A stretch of DNA of 64,000 nucleotides from Lentzea albidocapillata (GCF_000719115.1 NZ_JOEA01000019.1:62001-126000), one strand, 5' to 3'. Counted from the stretch's first letter, positions 1 through 9,083 are shown. Numbers and translations: made by a program. Notes: a model not told the origin generated them from the letters alone.

Positions 1-17
1 AGCACCACGCTCGGCCT

Positions 18-719
18 TCAGGGCCGAGAAGTTGACCTGGAATTGCGCCGCTGGTACCGCAGCAACAGCACGTCGTCCGCGCGCAGCACCGACGTCAGCG
101 CGAGGTCGACGGGCGGGATCACCGGACCGTGCGCGATCCGCGACGCGTCGCCCACCGCGAGCAGGGGTGCCACCGTCAGGTTCAGCGCGTCCACCAGACC
201 GGCGGCCACCATCGACCCGAACAACCGCGGCCCGCCCTCGAGGTCGATCCGGTGCAGTCCCCGTGCCGCGAGTGCGGCGACCGCGACGCCCAGGTCCACC
301 TCGGTCTCCCCGGCGATGACCACGTCGGCGGGCAGCGTGGGCATCCGGGCGGCCTCGGTGGTGATCACGATCGGCGGCACGGCGGTGTCGGTGAACAGCG
401 GCAGGTCCGGCGTCAGCGACCCGCGGGCCGTCACGACGGCGATCGGCAACGGCCTGGCGCGCCTCGCACCCCGGTACCCCTCGGCCAGCACGGTCGCCGA
501 GCCGACCAGCACGACGTCGGCGAGTTCGCGCCCGAGCAGGTAGATCCGCCGGTCCGCGGGCGAGCCCAGCCCGGCGGACCGGCCGTCGACCGACACCGCG
601 CCGTCCACGCTGGAGACGAAGTTCGCGGTCACCCAGGTGCGGCCGGAGGGATACCCGTACAGCGACTCGAGGGCTGTGTCGGTCATCTCAACGCCCGGTG
701 AGGGCCACAACATCTCCAC
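18..719 (-). CDS. Pyrimidine reductase family protein (RibD C-terminal / DHFR-like fold)
   Basis: 233 residues, close to the usual length of stand-alone RibD_C proteins. The family reduces NAD(P)H-dependently a pyrimidine ribosyl intermediate of riboflavin synthesis or a related substrate. Visible family features are the N-terminal TANFVSSVDGAVSVDGRS segment (substrate loop) and a central LGRELADVVLVGSATV strand-turn typical of this fold, and LEGGPRLFGSMVAAGLVD near the C-terminus, where the EGG motif contacts the cofactor. There is no deaminase domain and no other rib gene nearby, so the exact substrate is open. Starts are GTG at 719 or ATG at 713. A 7-bp hairpin (10-28) overlaps the stop codon and may terminate transcription. 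Divergent from zapE with 33 bp between starts. Confidence 0.85.
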   Translation of the reverse strand: MEMLWPSPGVEMTDTALESLYGYPSGRTWVTANFVSSVDGAVSVDGRSAGLGSPADRRIYLLGRELADVVLVGSATVLAEGYRGARRARPLPIAVVTARGSLTPDLPLFTDTAVPPIVITTEAARMPTLPADVVIAGETEVDLGVAVAALAARGLHRIDLEGGPRLFGSMVAAGLVDALNLTVAPLLAVGDASRIAHGPVIPPVDLALTSVLRADDVLLLRYQRRNSRSTSRP

Positions 720-752
720 CGAGCCATCCCATCACGCCATTAAGGTGCGGGC

Positions 753-1745
753 ATGCGCTTGTCCGACCGGGATCCCCAGATCGGTGCCGACGAACTGATC
801 GAGGGCCTGGTCCCCCCACCGAGGTTCGGCTCGGTCAGCTTCGACACCTACATTCCGAACCCGGACGAGCCCTCGCAGGCCGCCGCGGTCGAGGCGGGCC
901 GCCTGTTCGCCGCACGGGTCAGCGTCCGCCGCAAGAAGTGGTCGCTGTTCGGGTCCAGGGACGAGGACGAGGGCAAGCTCGGTCTCTACCTCGACGGCGG
1001 CTTCGGCGTCGGCAAGACCCACCTGCTCGCCTCGCTCTGGCACGCCGTGCCCGGCCCGAAGGCGTACGGCACGTTCGTCGAGCTGACGAACATGGTCGGC
1101 GTCCTGACGTTCCCCGAGGCCGTGAAGCGGCTGTCGGGCCACAAGCTGCTCGCCATCGACGAGTTCGAGCTCGACGACCCCGGCGACACGATGCTCGTCA
1201 CGCGCCTGATCAAGGAACTGATCGCGGCCGGCGTGCACGTCGCGGCGACCTCGAACACGCTGCCGGACAAGCTCGGCGAGGGCCGGTTCGCCGCCGCCGA
1301 CTTCCTGCGCGAGATCCAGTCGATGTCCTCGAAGTTCGACGTCGTGCGCGTCGACGGCCCCGACTACCGTCACCGCGGCCTGCCGGAAGCGCCGTCACCG
1401 ATGTCAGACACTGATTTGATCGTTAGAGCCTCTAACACCGAGGGCTCGACGCTCGACGACTTCGACGACCTCTGCAAGGCGCTCGCCCGCATCCACCCGT
1501 CGAAGTACGGGCGGTTGCTCGACGGCGTCACCGCGGTGCATCTGAAGGACGTCAAGGCCGCGCCCGACCAGAGCGTCGGGCTGAGGCTCGTGGCGTTCGG
1601 CGACCGGCTCTACGACCGCGACATCCCGGTGGCGGTCTCGGGGCAGCCGCTCTCGGAGCTGTTCACCGAGGAGATGCTGCGCGGCGGCTACCGCAAGAAG
1701 TACCTGCGGGCTGTCAGCCGATTGGTCGCGCTTTCTCGGGTTTGA
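753..1745 (+). CDS. zapE: Cell division protein ZapE / AFG1-like AAA ATPase
   Basis: 330 residues. The Walker A motif GGFGVGKTH lies at residues 82-90 and a Walker B LLAIDEFELDD around residue 130, followed by sensor-like ATSNTLPDKL. This arrangement is that of the AFG1/ZapE ATPase family, which in Gram-negative bacteria acts at the Z-ring and in mitochondria in protein quality control. The actinobacterial protein's role is inferred from family only. The C-terminal half (DFDDLCKALARIHPSKYGRLLDG) is the expected family tail. Stands alone; the next gene begins 72 bp downstream. Confidence 0.88.
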   Translation: MRLSDRDPQIGADELIEGLVPPPRFGSVSFDTYIPNPDEPSQAAAVEAGRLFAARVSVRRKKWSLFGSRDEDEGKLGLYLDGGFGVGKTHLLASLWHAVPGPKAYGTFVELTNMVGVLTFPEAVKRLSGHKLLAIDEFELDDPGDTMLVTRLIKELIAAGVHVAATSNTLPDKLGEGRFAAADFLREIQSMSSKFDVVRVDGPDYRHRGLPEAPSPMSDTDLIVRASNTEGSTLDDFDDLCKALARIHPSKYGRLLDGVTAVHLKDVKAAPDQSVGLRLVAFGDRLYDRDIPVAVSGQPLSELFTEEMLRGGYRKKYLRAVSRLVALSRV

Positions 1746-1817
1746 CTCCGGCGGCGTTCGAGTATCCACTGGGTGACGGGCGGAATGATGACGTCCCGAC
1801 GTCCTCCGGAGGCACTG

Positions 1818-2063
1818 ATGCTGAGTGAAGCCGAACGCCGCTCGCTCGAGGAGATCGAACAGCGGCTGCTCGCGGACGAGCCGAGACTCGCCCGCACGAT
1901 GAACCGCCAGGTGCGTCCCTGGTTGTTCTACTCCCTCGTGTTCGTCTTCGGCGGTCTCACGGTGCTGCTGACGGTGATCGGCGCGTTCGGCGCAGCCTTC
2001 CAGTGCCTCGTGGTCACCGCCGGCGTGCTGGTGCTCCGGAGGTACCCGCTCCGCCTGCGGTGA
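1818..2063 (+). CDS. DUF3040 small membrane protein
   Basis: 81 residues when started at the ATG at 1818, which has GGAGG five bases upstream (1808-1812); an upstream in-frame ATG at 1773 has no comparable ribosome-binding site. The N-terminus MLSEAERRSLEEIEQRL is the acidic amphipathic signature of DUF3040 proteins, followed by two predicted membrane segments (about residues 34-55 and 57-75) and a basic end. The function of DUF3040 is unknown; members are common in actinobacteria, often near cell-envelope genes. Here it sits alone between zapE and an ABC-F gene. Confidence 0.8.
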   Translation: MLSEAERRSLEEIEQRLLADEPRLARTMNRQVRPWLFYSLVFVFGGLTVLLTVIGAFGAAFQCLVVTAGVLVLRRYPLRLR

Positions 2064-2111
2064 CCGGAAACTCGCTGGCGTTCCCGAGCTGCGACGCCGA
2101 CCATCTCGGGC

Positions 2112-3707
2112 GTGGGTTATCTGGAAGCGAACGGTCTCGCGTACGCCCTGCCTGACGGCAGGGAGCTGTTCCGCGATGTCTCATTCAAGGTGAGCGGCGG
2201 GACCGTGGTCGCGCTCGTCGGCGCGAACGGTGCCGGCAAGACGACGCTGCAACGGATCCTGTCGGGGGAGCTCACTCCGAAGCAGGGCAGCGTGCACGTA
2301 CAGGGCGGGCTCGCGGTGATGCCGCAGTTCATCGGCTCGGTCCGCGACGACTCGCTTGTGCGCGACCTGTTGCTCTCGGTCGCCCCTGAGGCCTTGCGGA
2401 ATGCGGCCAAGGAGCTCGACGACGCCGAGCTCGCGTTGATGGACACCGACGACGAACCCGCCCAGATGCGGTACGCGAACGCCCTCTCGGGCTACGGCGA
2501 GGCAGGCGGGTACGACGTCGAGGTCCTCTGGGACACCGTCACCGTCGCAGCCCTCGGCCTGCCCTATGACCGGGCCCGGTTCCGCGAGGTCCGCACGCTC
2601 TCCGGCGGCGAGCAGAAGCGGCTGGTCCTGGAGACCCTGCTGCGCGGTCACGAGCAGGTCCTGCTGCTCGACGAGCCCGACAACTACCTCGACGTCCCCG
2701 GCAAGCGCTGGCTGGAGGAACGCCTCCGGGCCACCGACAAGGCCGTGTTCGTCGTCAGCCACGACCGCGAACTGCTGGCCAACGCCGCCACGCACGTCGT
2801 CACGGTCGAGGCGCATTCCGCGTGGACGCACGCAGGCTCGTTCGGGACATGGCACGGCGCCCGAGCGAAACGCATCGACAGGCTGCTGGAAGATCACCGG
2901 CGCTGGAACGAGGAGCACGAGCGGCTCAAGGACCTCGTCCGCACGCTCCAGCAGCTGGCCAAGTCCTCCGAGGTGATGGCTCAGAAGTATCGGGTCATGG
3001 CCGCGCGCCTCGAACGGTACGAGCAGGCGGGCCCGCCGCCGGAGATCCCTCAGGACGAGAAGGTCACCCCGCGTCTCAAGGGCGGCCGCACCGGCATCCG
3101 CGCGATCACGTGCGAGGAGCTGGAGCTGACCGGGCTGATGAAGCCGTTCTCGCAGGAGATCTTCTTCGGCGACCGGGTCGCGGTGCTGGGCGCGAACGGC
3201 TCCGGCAAGAGCCACTTCCTGCGGCTGCTCGGCGGCGACGAGGTGAGGACCACCGGCAGGTGGAAGCTCGGCGCACGGGTTGTGGCGGGCCTGTTCGCGC
3301 AGACGCACGAGCACCCGGAGTGGCTCGGCCGCACGCTGGTCGACATCCTCTGGCACGGCGAGGGCCAGCGCGCGGGCAAAGATCGGGGCGCGGCGATGTC
3401 GGTGCTGCAGCGCTACGGCCTGCACCAGGCGGGCGACCAGCGGTTCGAGAACCTCTCGGGCGGGCAGCAGGCGCGGTTCCAGATCCTGCTGCTGGAGCTG
3501 TCCGGGGCCACGTTGCTGCTGCTCGACGAGCCGACGGACAACCTCGACCTGGCCTCGGCGGAGGCGTTGCAGACCGCGCTGAACGACTTCGAGGGCACGG
3601 TCGTCGCGGTCACGCACGACAGGTGGTTCGCGAAGTCGTTCGACCGGTTCCTGCACTTCCGGGCGGACGGCAAGGTGTCCGAAGTGGACGAACCGGTCTG
3701 GAACTAG
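2112..3707 (+). CDS. ABC-F family ATP-binding protein (translation factor type)
   Basis: 531 residues with two ABC domains and no membrane segment, the ABC-F layout. Domain 1 has Walker A GANGAGKTT (37-45), signature LSGGEQKRL and Walker B LLLLDEPDNYLD; domain 2 has Walker A GANGSGKSH, signature LSGGQQARF and LLLLDEPTDNLD. The linker between them (about 245-330) is charged and helical as expected for the P-site tRNA-interaction motif. ABC-F proteins act on ribosomes, either as general translation factors or giving antibiotic protection; the sequence alone does not decide which. The second Walker A ends in Ser-His rather than Ser/Thr-Thr. GTG start at 2112. Its 3' end overlaps the convergent GNAT gene by 4 nt. 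Confidence 0.9.
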   Translation: MGYLEANGLAYALPDGRELFRDVSFKVSGGTVVALVGANGAGKTTLQRILSGELTPKQGSVHVQGGLAVMPQFIGSVRDDSLVRDLLLSVAPEALRNAAKELDDAELALMDTDDEPAQMRYANALSGYGEAGGYDVEVLWDTVTVAALGLPYDRARFREVRTLSGGEQKRLVLETLLRGHEQVLLLDEPDNYLDVPGKRWLEERLRATDKAVFVVSHDRELLANAATHVVTVEAHSAWTHAGSFGTWHGARAKRIDRLLEDHRRWNEEHERLKDLVRTLQQLAKSSEVMAQKYRVMAARLERYEQAGPPPEIPQDEKVTPRLKGGRTGIRAITCEELELTGLMKPFSQEIFFGDRVAVLGANGSGKSHFLRLLGGDEVRTTGRWKLGARVVAGLFAQTHEHPEWLGRTLVDILWHGEGQRAGKDRGAAMSVLQRYGLHQAGDQRFENLSGGQQARFQILLLELSGATLLLLDEPTDNLDLASAEALQTALNDFEGTVVAVTHDRWFAKSFDRFLHFRADGKVSEVDEPVWN

Positions 3708-4108
3708 AACTGCCAGGACACGAAGGCGCCGTCGTCGATCGACCCGCCCGCCTTCCGATAGGTGGCCTGCGCCGCCGTGTCGTCCGCGGCGGTGCCGGTC
3801 CACATCGCGTAGCAGGCCCGTTCCACCGCAAGGGCTTTCAGCGCCTCGACCAACGCGGTGCCGATGCCGCGGCGCAGGAACGCGTCGTCCACGCCCAGTT
3901 CGTAGAGGAACATCTCGGTGCCCTTGTCCGGATGCGTGGTCTCCACCCCGGAGACGAACCCGGCGGGCTGGTCGCCGATGTAGGCGATCAGCAGATGGCT
4001 GTGATCCTGCGCCAGGAACCGGGCGGTCGCGTCCGGCCGCGGCGGCGCGTCGAACAGGTGCGCGGCGGCGAACACGTCGTCGGTGGAGGCGGCGCGGCGG
4101 ATCTTCAT
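3704..4108 (-). CDS. GNAT family N-acetyltransferase (AAC(3)-I-like)
   Basis: 134 residues, a minimal GNAT domain. The acetyl-CoA pyrophosphate-binding loop is visible as LRRGIGTALVEAL around residues 78-90, preceded by the acidic MFLYELGVDDAF strand (motif A/D). Overall pattern is like the short aminoglycoside 3-N-acetyltransferase I group, but similar GNATs acetylate many amines, so no resistance function is claimed. Convergent with the ABC-F gene (4-nt overlap), and 43 bp upstream of the DUF2252 stop on the opposite side, so both could be read from separate promoters. Confidence 0.82.
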   Translation of the reverse strand: MKIRRAASTDDVFAAAHLFDAPPRPDATARFLAQDHSHLLIAYIGDQPAGFVSGVETTHPDKGTEMFLYELGVDDAFLRRGIGTALVEALKALAVERACYAMWTGTAADDTAAQATYRKAGGSIDDGAFVSWQF

Positions 4109-4151
4109 ACCGTCAGGCTAGGTCAACTGCGGAGCGAAGGCCCGAAACGCG

Positions 4152-5540
4152 TCAGCGGTCCTCGGCGGTCGCGGGCAGCTTCCCGTTCTTGACCAGCCTG
4201 GTCAGTTCCTCGTGGTCCGCCTCGGTCTGGTCGGCGTAGTCGAACGCGTACTTGGCGAAGGCGTCGTCCAGGTCGTCGCCGTCCTGGAAGTAGCCGGCCA
4301 GCAGTCGCGGGTCCAGGGAGCGGGTGTGCGCGCGGGCCAGCAGGGCACCGGCGAGACGGCCGTAGTCGTCGAGGTCGTCGCGCTTCAGCGTGGTCGCGTC
4401 GATCTCGCCCTTGCGGTTGCGGAACTGCCGCACGATGAAGTGCCGGCCCTCGATCGTCGTCCAGCCCAGCAGGATGTCGGTCTCCGCCTGCACGAGCCGC
4501 GCGCCGTGCACGATCCGCCTGCCCTCGTGCTTGGCGGGCTCGACGTCCAGGAACGGCTGCAGCGCGGACGGCCTGGCCTCCTTTGCCTGCAGCACCAGTG
4601 CCTCGGAACCGTTGCCGTGCAACAGGACCAGGTAGTTGCGCAGGCCGACGCTGCCCGTACCGACGACGCGGAACGCCACGTCCGACACGCCGTAGCGCAT
4701 GATCAGGTTGGTCCGCGACTCGCGCAGGGTGTCCACGTAGGACGGCAGCGCGGCGATCACCGCCGCCTTCGTCGGGGGAGTGGCCTCGGTGAACGTCGGC
4801 GGGTTCGTGATGAACCGCCACTTCTCGCCGTCGTGCGCGGTCCACTTGGCGGCGAACTTCGCGCTGGTGTTCTTGCGCGACTTCTCGGCTGCCTTGGAGA
4901 AGTTGTTGAGCAGGTCGTCGGCCTTCACCTTCGACAGCGTCGACTCGTCCCCCAGCGCGGTCCAGGAGTCCAGGAACGGCATCTCCGCGAGGTGGCGGAT
5001 CGCGCCCCGGTACGCGCTCACGGCGTCCTCGGCGGCGTCACGGCAGCCCTTGTCCGACACGCCGCCGACGCGACCGGCCAGCACCAGCGAGGCGACGAGC
5101 CGTTTGAGGTCCCACTCCCACGGTCCGGGCAGCGTCTCGTCGAAGTCGTTGATGTCCATGACGATCTGGCCCTCGGGCGTGCCGTAGAGGCCGAAGTTCG
5201 CTGCGTGTGCATCACCGCACAGCTGAGCGTGAAGGCCCGTCGAGCAGCCGGCGGCGAGATCGCCCGCCTGCAGCCCGGCCGCACCGCGGAAGAACGCGAA
5301 CGGGTTCTCGAGCATCCGGCCGACCCGCAACGGGACCAGGTGCTCCAGCCGGCCCGCGTTGCTCGCGCGCATGAACTCCAGCACGGACGGGCGCGACCTG
5401 GCCAGCGACATCGCGCGGTGCGCCTTGGAGTCCACTGAGGACCGCAGCGCGCGACCCTCTGCGTGGACCTCTTCGGGCTCAACCCAACGACCCAGAGCCG
5501 CAGCGGCCTCAGCACGACTCTGCTTACTCATTGGGTTCAC
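4152..5540 (-). CDS. DUF2252 family protein
   Basis: 462 residues. The protein matches the DUF2252 pattern: CGDAHAANFG near residue 130 followed by MDINDFDETLPGPWEWDLKRL, resembling the catalytic and metal-binding loops of the protein-kinase/aminoglycoside-phosphotransferase fold (HGD-x-N and D-F-D). Family members have no firmly assigned substrate. A later VLQAKEARPSALQ segment is also characteristic. The start used is ATG at 5540; an ATG at 5531 is an alternative. A strong hairpin lies directly upstream (5560-5593), separating it from rocD. Confidence 0.85.
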   Translation of the reverse strand: MNPMSKQSRAEAAAALGRWVEPEEVHAEGRALRSSVDSKAHRAMSLARSRPSVLEFMRASNAGRLEHLVPLRVGRMLENPFAFFRGAAGLQAGDLAAGCSTGLHAQLCGDAHAANFGLYGTPEGQIVMDINDFDETLPGPWEWDLKRLVASLVLAGRVGGVSDKGCRDAAEDAVSAYRGAIRHLAEMPFLDSWTALGDESTLSKVKADDLLNNFSKAAEKSRKNTSAKFAAKWTAHDGEKWRFITNPPTFTEATPPTKAAVIAALPSYVDTLRESRTNLIMRYGVSDVAFRVVGTGSVGLRNYLVLLHGNGSEALVLQAKEARPSALQPFLDVEPAKHEGRRIVHGARLVQAETDILLGWTTIEGRHFIVRQFRNRKGEIDATTLKRDDLDDYGRLAGALLARAHTRSLDPRLLAGYFQDGDDLDDAFAKYAFDYADQTEADHEELTRLVKNGKLPATAEDR

Positions 5541-5559
5541 CCATACGAGTCATCATGCC

Positions 5560-5593
5560 TGCGGCGGACGTACCAGGTGGCTCGTCCGCCGCA
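5560..5593 (-). terminator. Hairpin terminator after rocD
   Basis: A perfect 11-bp stem (TGCGGCGGACG / CGTCCGCCGCA) with a 12-nt loop lies 30 bp beyond the rocD stop and 20 bp before the DUF2252 start. It probably ends the rocD transcript; no clear U-run follows on the minus strand. Confidence 0.6.
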
Positions 5594-5622
5594 TTTGTGA
5601 CCTAGGTACGAGCGAAATCACC

Positions 5623-6867
5623 CTAAACGGGACGAACGACCTCGGCGATCGCCTGAACGCCCAGGTCGATCTCGTCCCGCGTGATGACCAATGGCGGTGC
5701 GACACGCAACGTCGACGCGTGCGTCTCCTTGCACAACACCCCGCGCGTGGCCAGCGCCTCCGACGCGGCACGGCCCACCGGGCCACCGGGCGCGATCTCG
5801 ACGCCGGCCCACAGCCCGCGCCCGCGCACCTCGGCCACGCCGTGACCGACCAGCTTGTTCAGTTCGGCGTGCAGGTACGCGCCCAGGTCGCGCGAGCGCT
5901 GCTGGAACTCACCGGTCGCCAGCAGTCCCACGACCGCGCGGCCCACGGCGCACGCGAGCGGGTTGCCGCCGAACGTCGACCCGTGCTCGCCGGGCTTCAG
6001 CACGCCCAGCACCGAACGCGAGCCGACCACGGCGGACACCGGCAGGATGCCGCCGCCCAGCGCCTTGCCGAGCGTGTAGAGGTCGGCACGCACGCCCTCG
6101 TGGTCGAGAGCGAACAGCTCGCCGGTGCGGCCGAGCCCGGACTGGATCTCGTCGGCGATCATCAGCACGTTGTGCTGGTCGCACAGGCGGCGGATCCCGG
6201 CCAGGTACCCGGCGGGCGGCACGACGACGCCGGCCTCGCCCTGGATGGGCTCCAGCAGCACGGCGGCCGTGCGCGGGGAGATCGCGGACTCGATCTCGTC
6301 GAGCGCGCCGTACTTGACGACCTTGAAACCGGGCGTGAACGGCCCGAAGTCGTTGCGCGCGGTCTCGTCGGTCGAGAACGACACGATCGTCGTGGTGCGG
6401 CCGTGGAAGTTGGACCCGGCGACGATGATCTCCGCCATCCCCTCCGGCACGCCCTTGACCCGGTACGCCCACTTGCGCGCGACCTTGATCGCGGACTCGA
6501 CGGCCTCGGCGCCGGAGTTCATCGCGAGCACCATCTCGGTGCCGGTCAGGGCGGCGAGCTCACGGCAGAACAGGCCGAACTGGTCGTGGTGGAACGCGCG
6601 GCTGGTCAGCGTGACGCGGCCGAGCTGCTCGACGGCGGCGGCCACCAGGGCGGGGTGGCGGTGCCCGAAGTTCAGTGACGAGTAACCGGACAGGAAGTCC
6701 AGGTAGCGGCGTCCTTCGACGTCGGTGACCCACGAACCCTCGCCGTGCGAGATGACCACCGGCAGCGGGTGGTAGTTGTGCGTGCTCCACTCCTCGTCGA
6801 GAGCGACGAAGTCCGCGCTCGCCAAATTCGTGGTTCCCGTGGTGTTGTGCTCAGCGATGGCGGTCAT
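5623..6867 (-). CDS. rocD: Ornithine--oxo-acid transaminase (ornithine aminotransferase)
   Basis: 414 residues, class III PLP aminotransferase. Supporting motifs are MNSGAEAVESAIK (cofactor phosphate loop), LLEPIQGEAGV, IADEIQSGLGRTG (Asp that holds the pyridine nitrogen) and TLGKALGGG with the Schiff-base lysine. The combination of Tyr-containing FLSGYSSLNFGHRHP near the N-terminus and the C-terminal pattern favours RocD over acetylornithine aminotransferase. It converts ornithine plus 2-oxoglutarate to glutamate semialdehyde plus glutamate in arginine/ornithine breakdown. GGAGG directly abuts the annotated ATG, unusually tight. No arginase or proline gene is adjacent. Flanked by a terminator downstream. 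Confidence 0.88.
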   Translation of the reverse strand: MTAIAEHNTTGTTNLASADFVALDEEWSTHNYHPLPVVISHGEGSWVTDVEGRRYLDFLSGYSSLNFGHRHPALVAAAVEQLGRVTLTSRAFHHDQFGLFCRELAALTGTEMVLAMNSGAEAVESAIKVARKWAYRVKGVPEGMAEIIVAGSNFHGRTTTIVSFSTDETARNDFGPFTPGFKVVKYGALDEIESAISPRTAAVLLEPIQGEAGVVVPPAGYLAGIRRLCDQHNVLMIADEIQSGLGRTGELFALDHEGVRADLYTLGKALGGGILPVSAVVGSRSVLGVLKPGEHGSTFGGNPLACAVGRAVVGLLATGEFQQRSRDLGAYLHAELNKLVGHGVAEVRGRGLWAGVEIAPGGPVGRAASEALATRGVLCKETHASTLRVAPPLVITRDEIDLGVQAIAEVVRPV

Positions 6868-7004
6868 CCTCCAAGGCTAGGGGCGTCGACAAGCGATATC
6901 GACCGTCAACCGTTGCGCATTGCATCAGTTTGTTGCGTAGATTCACCAATCGGTGGCTCTTGCTTGCACAGCGGGCGGAATCGACGGTGAATCGCTACGG
7001 TCAC

Positions 7005-7838
7005 ATGATGGCGAAGAAGTCGGTTCGTGACGCGCTGCGACTCGATGAGGTGGATCTCTCCACCCTCGACCCCGCGGGCCGCCCGGTCGGTCCCCAGAGC
7101 AAGAAGGAGGCGGCCGAGGACCTGGTCGCCACCGGGGCCGAGCTGGACGATCTGCAGGAGGCGCTCTACGCGGAGAACTCTCGCGCGGTCCTGCTCGTGC
7201 TGCAAGGCATGGACACCTCGGGCAAGGGTGGCGTGGTCAGGCACGTCATGGGCCTGGTGAACCCGCAGGGCGTGCGCATCGCGTCGTTCAAGAAACCGAC
7301 CGCCGCCGAACTGCGCCACCACTACCTCTGGCGCATCCGCAGGGTCCTGCCCGAGAAGGGCCGCCTCGGCGCGTTCGACCGCTCGCACTACGAGGACGTG
7401 CTCGTGCCGAAGGTCGAGCGCCTGATCACCGCCGCGGAGCTGCGCACCCGCTACAAGGAGATCAACACGTTCGAGCGGGAGCTCGCGGACTCCGGCATCA
7501 CGCTGATCAAGTGCTTCCTGCACATCTCGCCGGAGGTCCAGAAGGAACGGCTGCTCGCGCGCCTGGACGACCCGAGGAAGAACTGGAAGTACAACCCGGC
7601 CGACATCGACGTCCGGTCGAAGTGGTCCAAGTACCAGGGCGCGTACACCCAGGCGTTGAAGAACTGCCGTGACACGCCCTGGTACGCGATCCCGTCCGAC
7701 CGCAAGTGGTACCGGAACTGGACGATCAGCAGGCTGCTGCTGGAGACCCTGCGCGAGATGGACCCGAAGTTCCCGCCACCGGCCTACGACCTCGAGGCCG
7801 AGAAGGCCCGGTTGGTCAACAACGACCCGTTGCGCTAG
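7005..7838 (+). CDS. ppk2: Polyphosphate kinase 2 family protein (polyP:nucleotide phosphotransferase)
   Basis: 277 residues from the ATG at 7005 (ATG at 7008 also possible); a further upstream frame extension reads as non-coding arginine/tryptophan-rich sequence and was not used. Walker A GMDTSGKGG lies near residue 65, Walker B LGAFDRSHYEDVL near residue 120, and lid arginines RHHYLWRIRR between them; these are the PPK2 hallmarks. PPK2 enzymes transfer phosphate between polyphosphate and NMP/NDP. The single-domain length fits class I or III; the class cannot be settled by eye. It is monocistronic, divergent from rocD. Confidence 0.88.
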   Translation: MMAKKSVRDALRLDEVDLSTLDPAGRPVGPQSKKEAAEDLVATGAELDDLQEALYAENSRAVLLVLQGMDTSGKGGVVRHVMGLVNPQGVRIASFKKPTAAELRHHYLWRIRRVLPEKGRLGAFDRSHYEDVLVPKVERLITAAELRTRYKEINTFERELADSGITLIKCFLHISPEVQKERLLARLDDPRKNWKYNPADIDVRSKWSKYQGAYTQALKNCRDTPWYAIPSDRKWYRNWTISRLLLETLREMDPKFPPPAYDLEAEKARLVNNDPLR

Positions 7839-7840
7839 AC

Positions 7841-7854
7841 GCAATCTTGATTGC
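7841..7854. promoter_or_regulatory. 14-bp perfect palindrome GCAATC-TT-GATTGC
   Basis: The palindrome begins 3 bp after the ppk2 stop and lies 77 bp upstream of the lactonase-like gene. With a 2-nt centre it cannot fold as a normal hairpin, so a protein-binding site is more likely than a terminator. A related TTGC repeats (ATTGCACCTATTGCC) continues immediately. No binding factor can be named. Confidence 0.35.
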
Positions 7855-7930
7855 ACCTATTGCCTGACCGTAGTGGTCTGGGCCAGTGTGGGCTGCGCCG
7901 CCGCCGCAAAGCTATCCCGGAGGTGCGGAC

Positions 7931-9043
7931 GTGGGTGTGGACCGGCGACGTTTTCTCGGAGCCATGGGTGTGGGAGCTGGACTGCTGATGACCGGAGGAA
8001 CCGCTGAGGCGGCTGCCGCCACGCGGAGAGTGTTCTTCGGCGCCTACACGACGTGGAGCGGGGGCGCCAAGGGCATCGGCATCGGCACCTACGACACCGT
8101 GTCCGGGCAGCTGAAGACGACCGGCGTGATCAGCGGCGTGGTCAACCCGTCGTTCGTGATCGAGTCGCGCGACGGCAGGTTCCTCTACGCCGTCAACGAG
8201 AACACCAAGGGCGAGGTCACCGCGATCAACGCGGCCACGCTGAAGGTGATCAACAAGCAGGCGACCGGTGGCGCCGACCCGTGCCACCTGACGCTCGACC
8301 CGTCCGGGAAGTACCTGATCACGGCCGACTACTCGTCCGGTTCGCTCAGCGTGTTCCCGGTCAACCTGGACGGCAGCCTCGGCGCGCGCACGCAGAAGGT
8401 GCAGCACAAGGGGTCCGGGCCGAACAAGGAACGCCAGGAAGGCCCGCACGCGCACCACATCGTGTTCGACCCGGCCGGCAGGTACGCGGCGGCGGTCGAC
8501 CTCGGCGCGGACTCGGTGTTCGTCTACTCGTTCACCGGCGGGAAGCTGACCCAGGTCTCGCAGGCCAAGGTCAAGCCGGGAGCCGGACCGCGGCACATCG
8601 CGTTCCACCCCGACGGCAAGACGGCCTACGTCGCGAACGAGCTGGACTCGACCATCGTGACCTGCGCTTACGCGAACGGGAAGCTCACGCCGGGCCAGGT
8701 CCTGAAGACCGCGCCGTCCGGAGGTCCGACGAACTACCCGGCCGAGGTGCTGGTCTCGGCGGACGGCAGGTACGTCTACCTGTCGAACCGCGGGCACGAC
8801 AGCGTCGCGCACTTCGCGGTCGGCGGTTCCGGGCTGACGATGCTCGGCACCACCGCGGTCGGCGGCAAGTACCCGCGGCACATCACGTTCGACCCGACCG
8901 GGTCGTTCCTGTTCGCGGCCAACCAGAACTCGAACAACGTCACGTCGTTCGCGGTCGACAGGGTCATGGGCAAGCTGACCCCGTCCGGCACGCCGCTGCA
9001 GACCGCGATCCCGGTCTGCGTGCTGCCCACACGACTGGGTTAA
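7931..9043 (+). CDS. Exported lactonase family (7-bladed beta-propeller) protein with Tat signal
   Basis: 370 residues from the GTG at 7931, chosen because GGAGGTG lies six bases upstream and because this start gives a proper twin-arginine signal (DRRRFLGAMGVGAG then an Ala-rich cleavage region near residue 30). The mature part carries the repeated blade pattern of the YbhE-type 6-phosphogluconolactonase family, for example DPSGKYLITADYSSG, GPRHIAFHPDGK and KYPRHITFDPTGSF. An exported enzyme is unlikely to act on 6-phosphogluconolactone, so the substrate is unknown; related exported proteins are just called lactonase family proteins. Confidence 0.86.
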   Translation: MGVDRRRFLGAMGVGAGLLMTGGTAEAAAATRRVFFGAYTTWSGGAKGIGIGTYDTVSGQLKTTGVISGVVNPSFVIESRDGRFLYAVNENTKGEVTAINAATLKVINKQATGGADPCHLTLDPSGKYLITADYSSGSLSVFPVNLDGSLGARTQKVQHKGSGPNKERQEGPHAHHIVFDPAGRYAAAVDLGADSVFVYSFTGGKLTQVSQAKVKPGAGPRHIAFHPDGKTAYVANELDSTIVTCAYANGKLTPGQVLKTAPSGGPTNYPAEVLVSADGRYVYLSNRGHDSVAHFAVGGSGLTMLGTTAVGGKYPRHITFDPTGSFLFAANQNSNNVTSFAVDRVMGKLTPSGTPLQTAIPVCVLPTRLG

Positions 9044-9083
9044 CCCACTTCAAGTCGATCATCCACAGTGGTACTCCGGGCCT

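Noticed and set aside
3704..4108. GNAT as aminoglycoside resistance gene
   Set aside because: Only the general fold is evident; many chromosomal GNATs look the same and no resistance-specific residues could be recognised.
6930..7004. TTG start and 25 extra residues for ppk2
   Set aside because: Residues are Arg/Trp/Leu-rich and unlike PPK2; MAKKSVRDALRL from 7005/7008 is the natural start.
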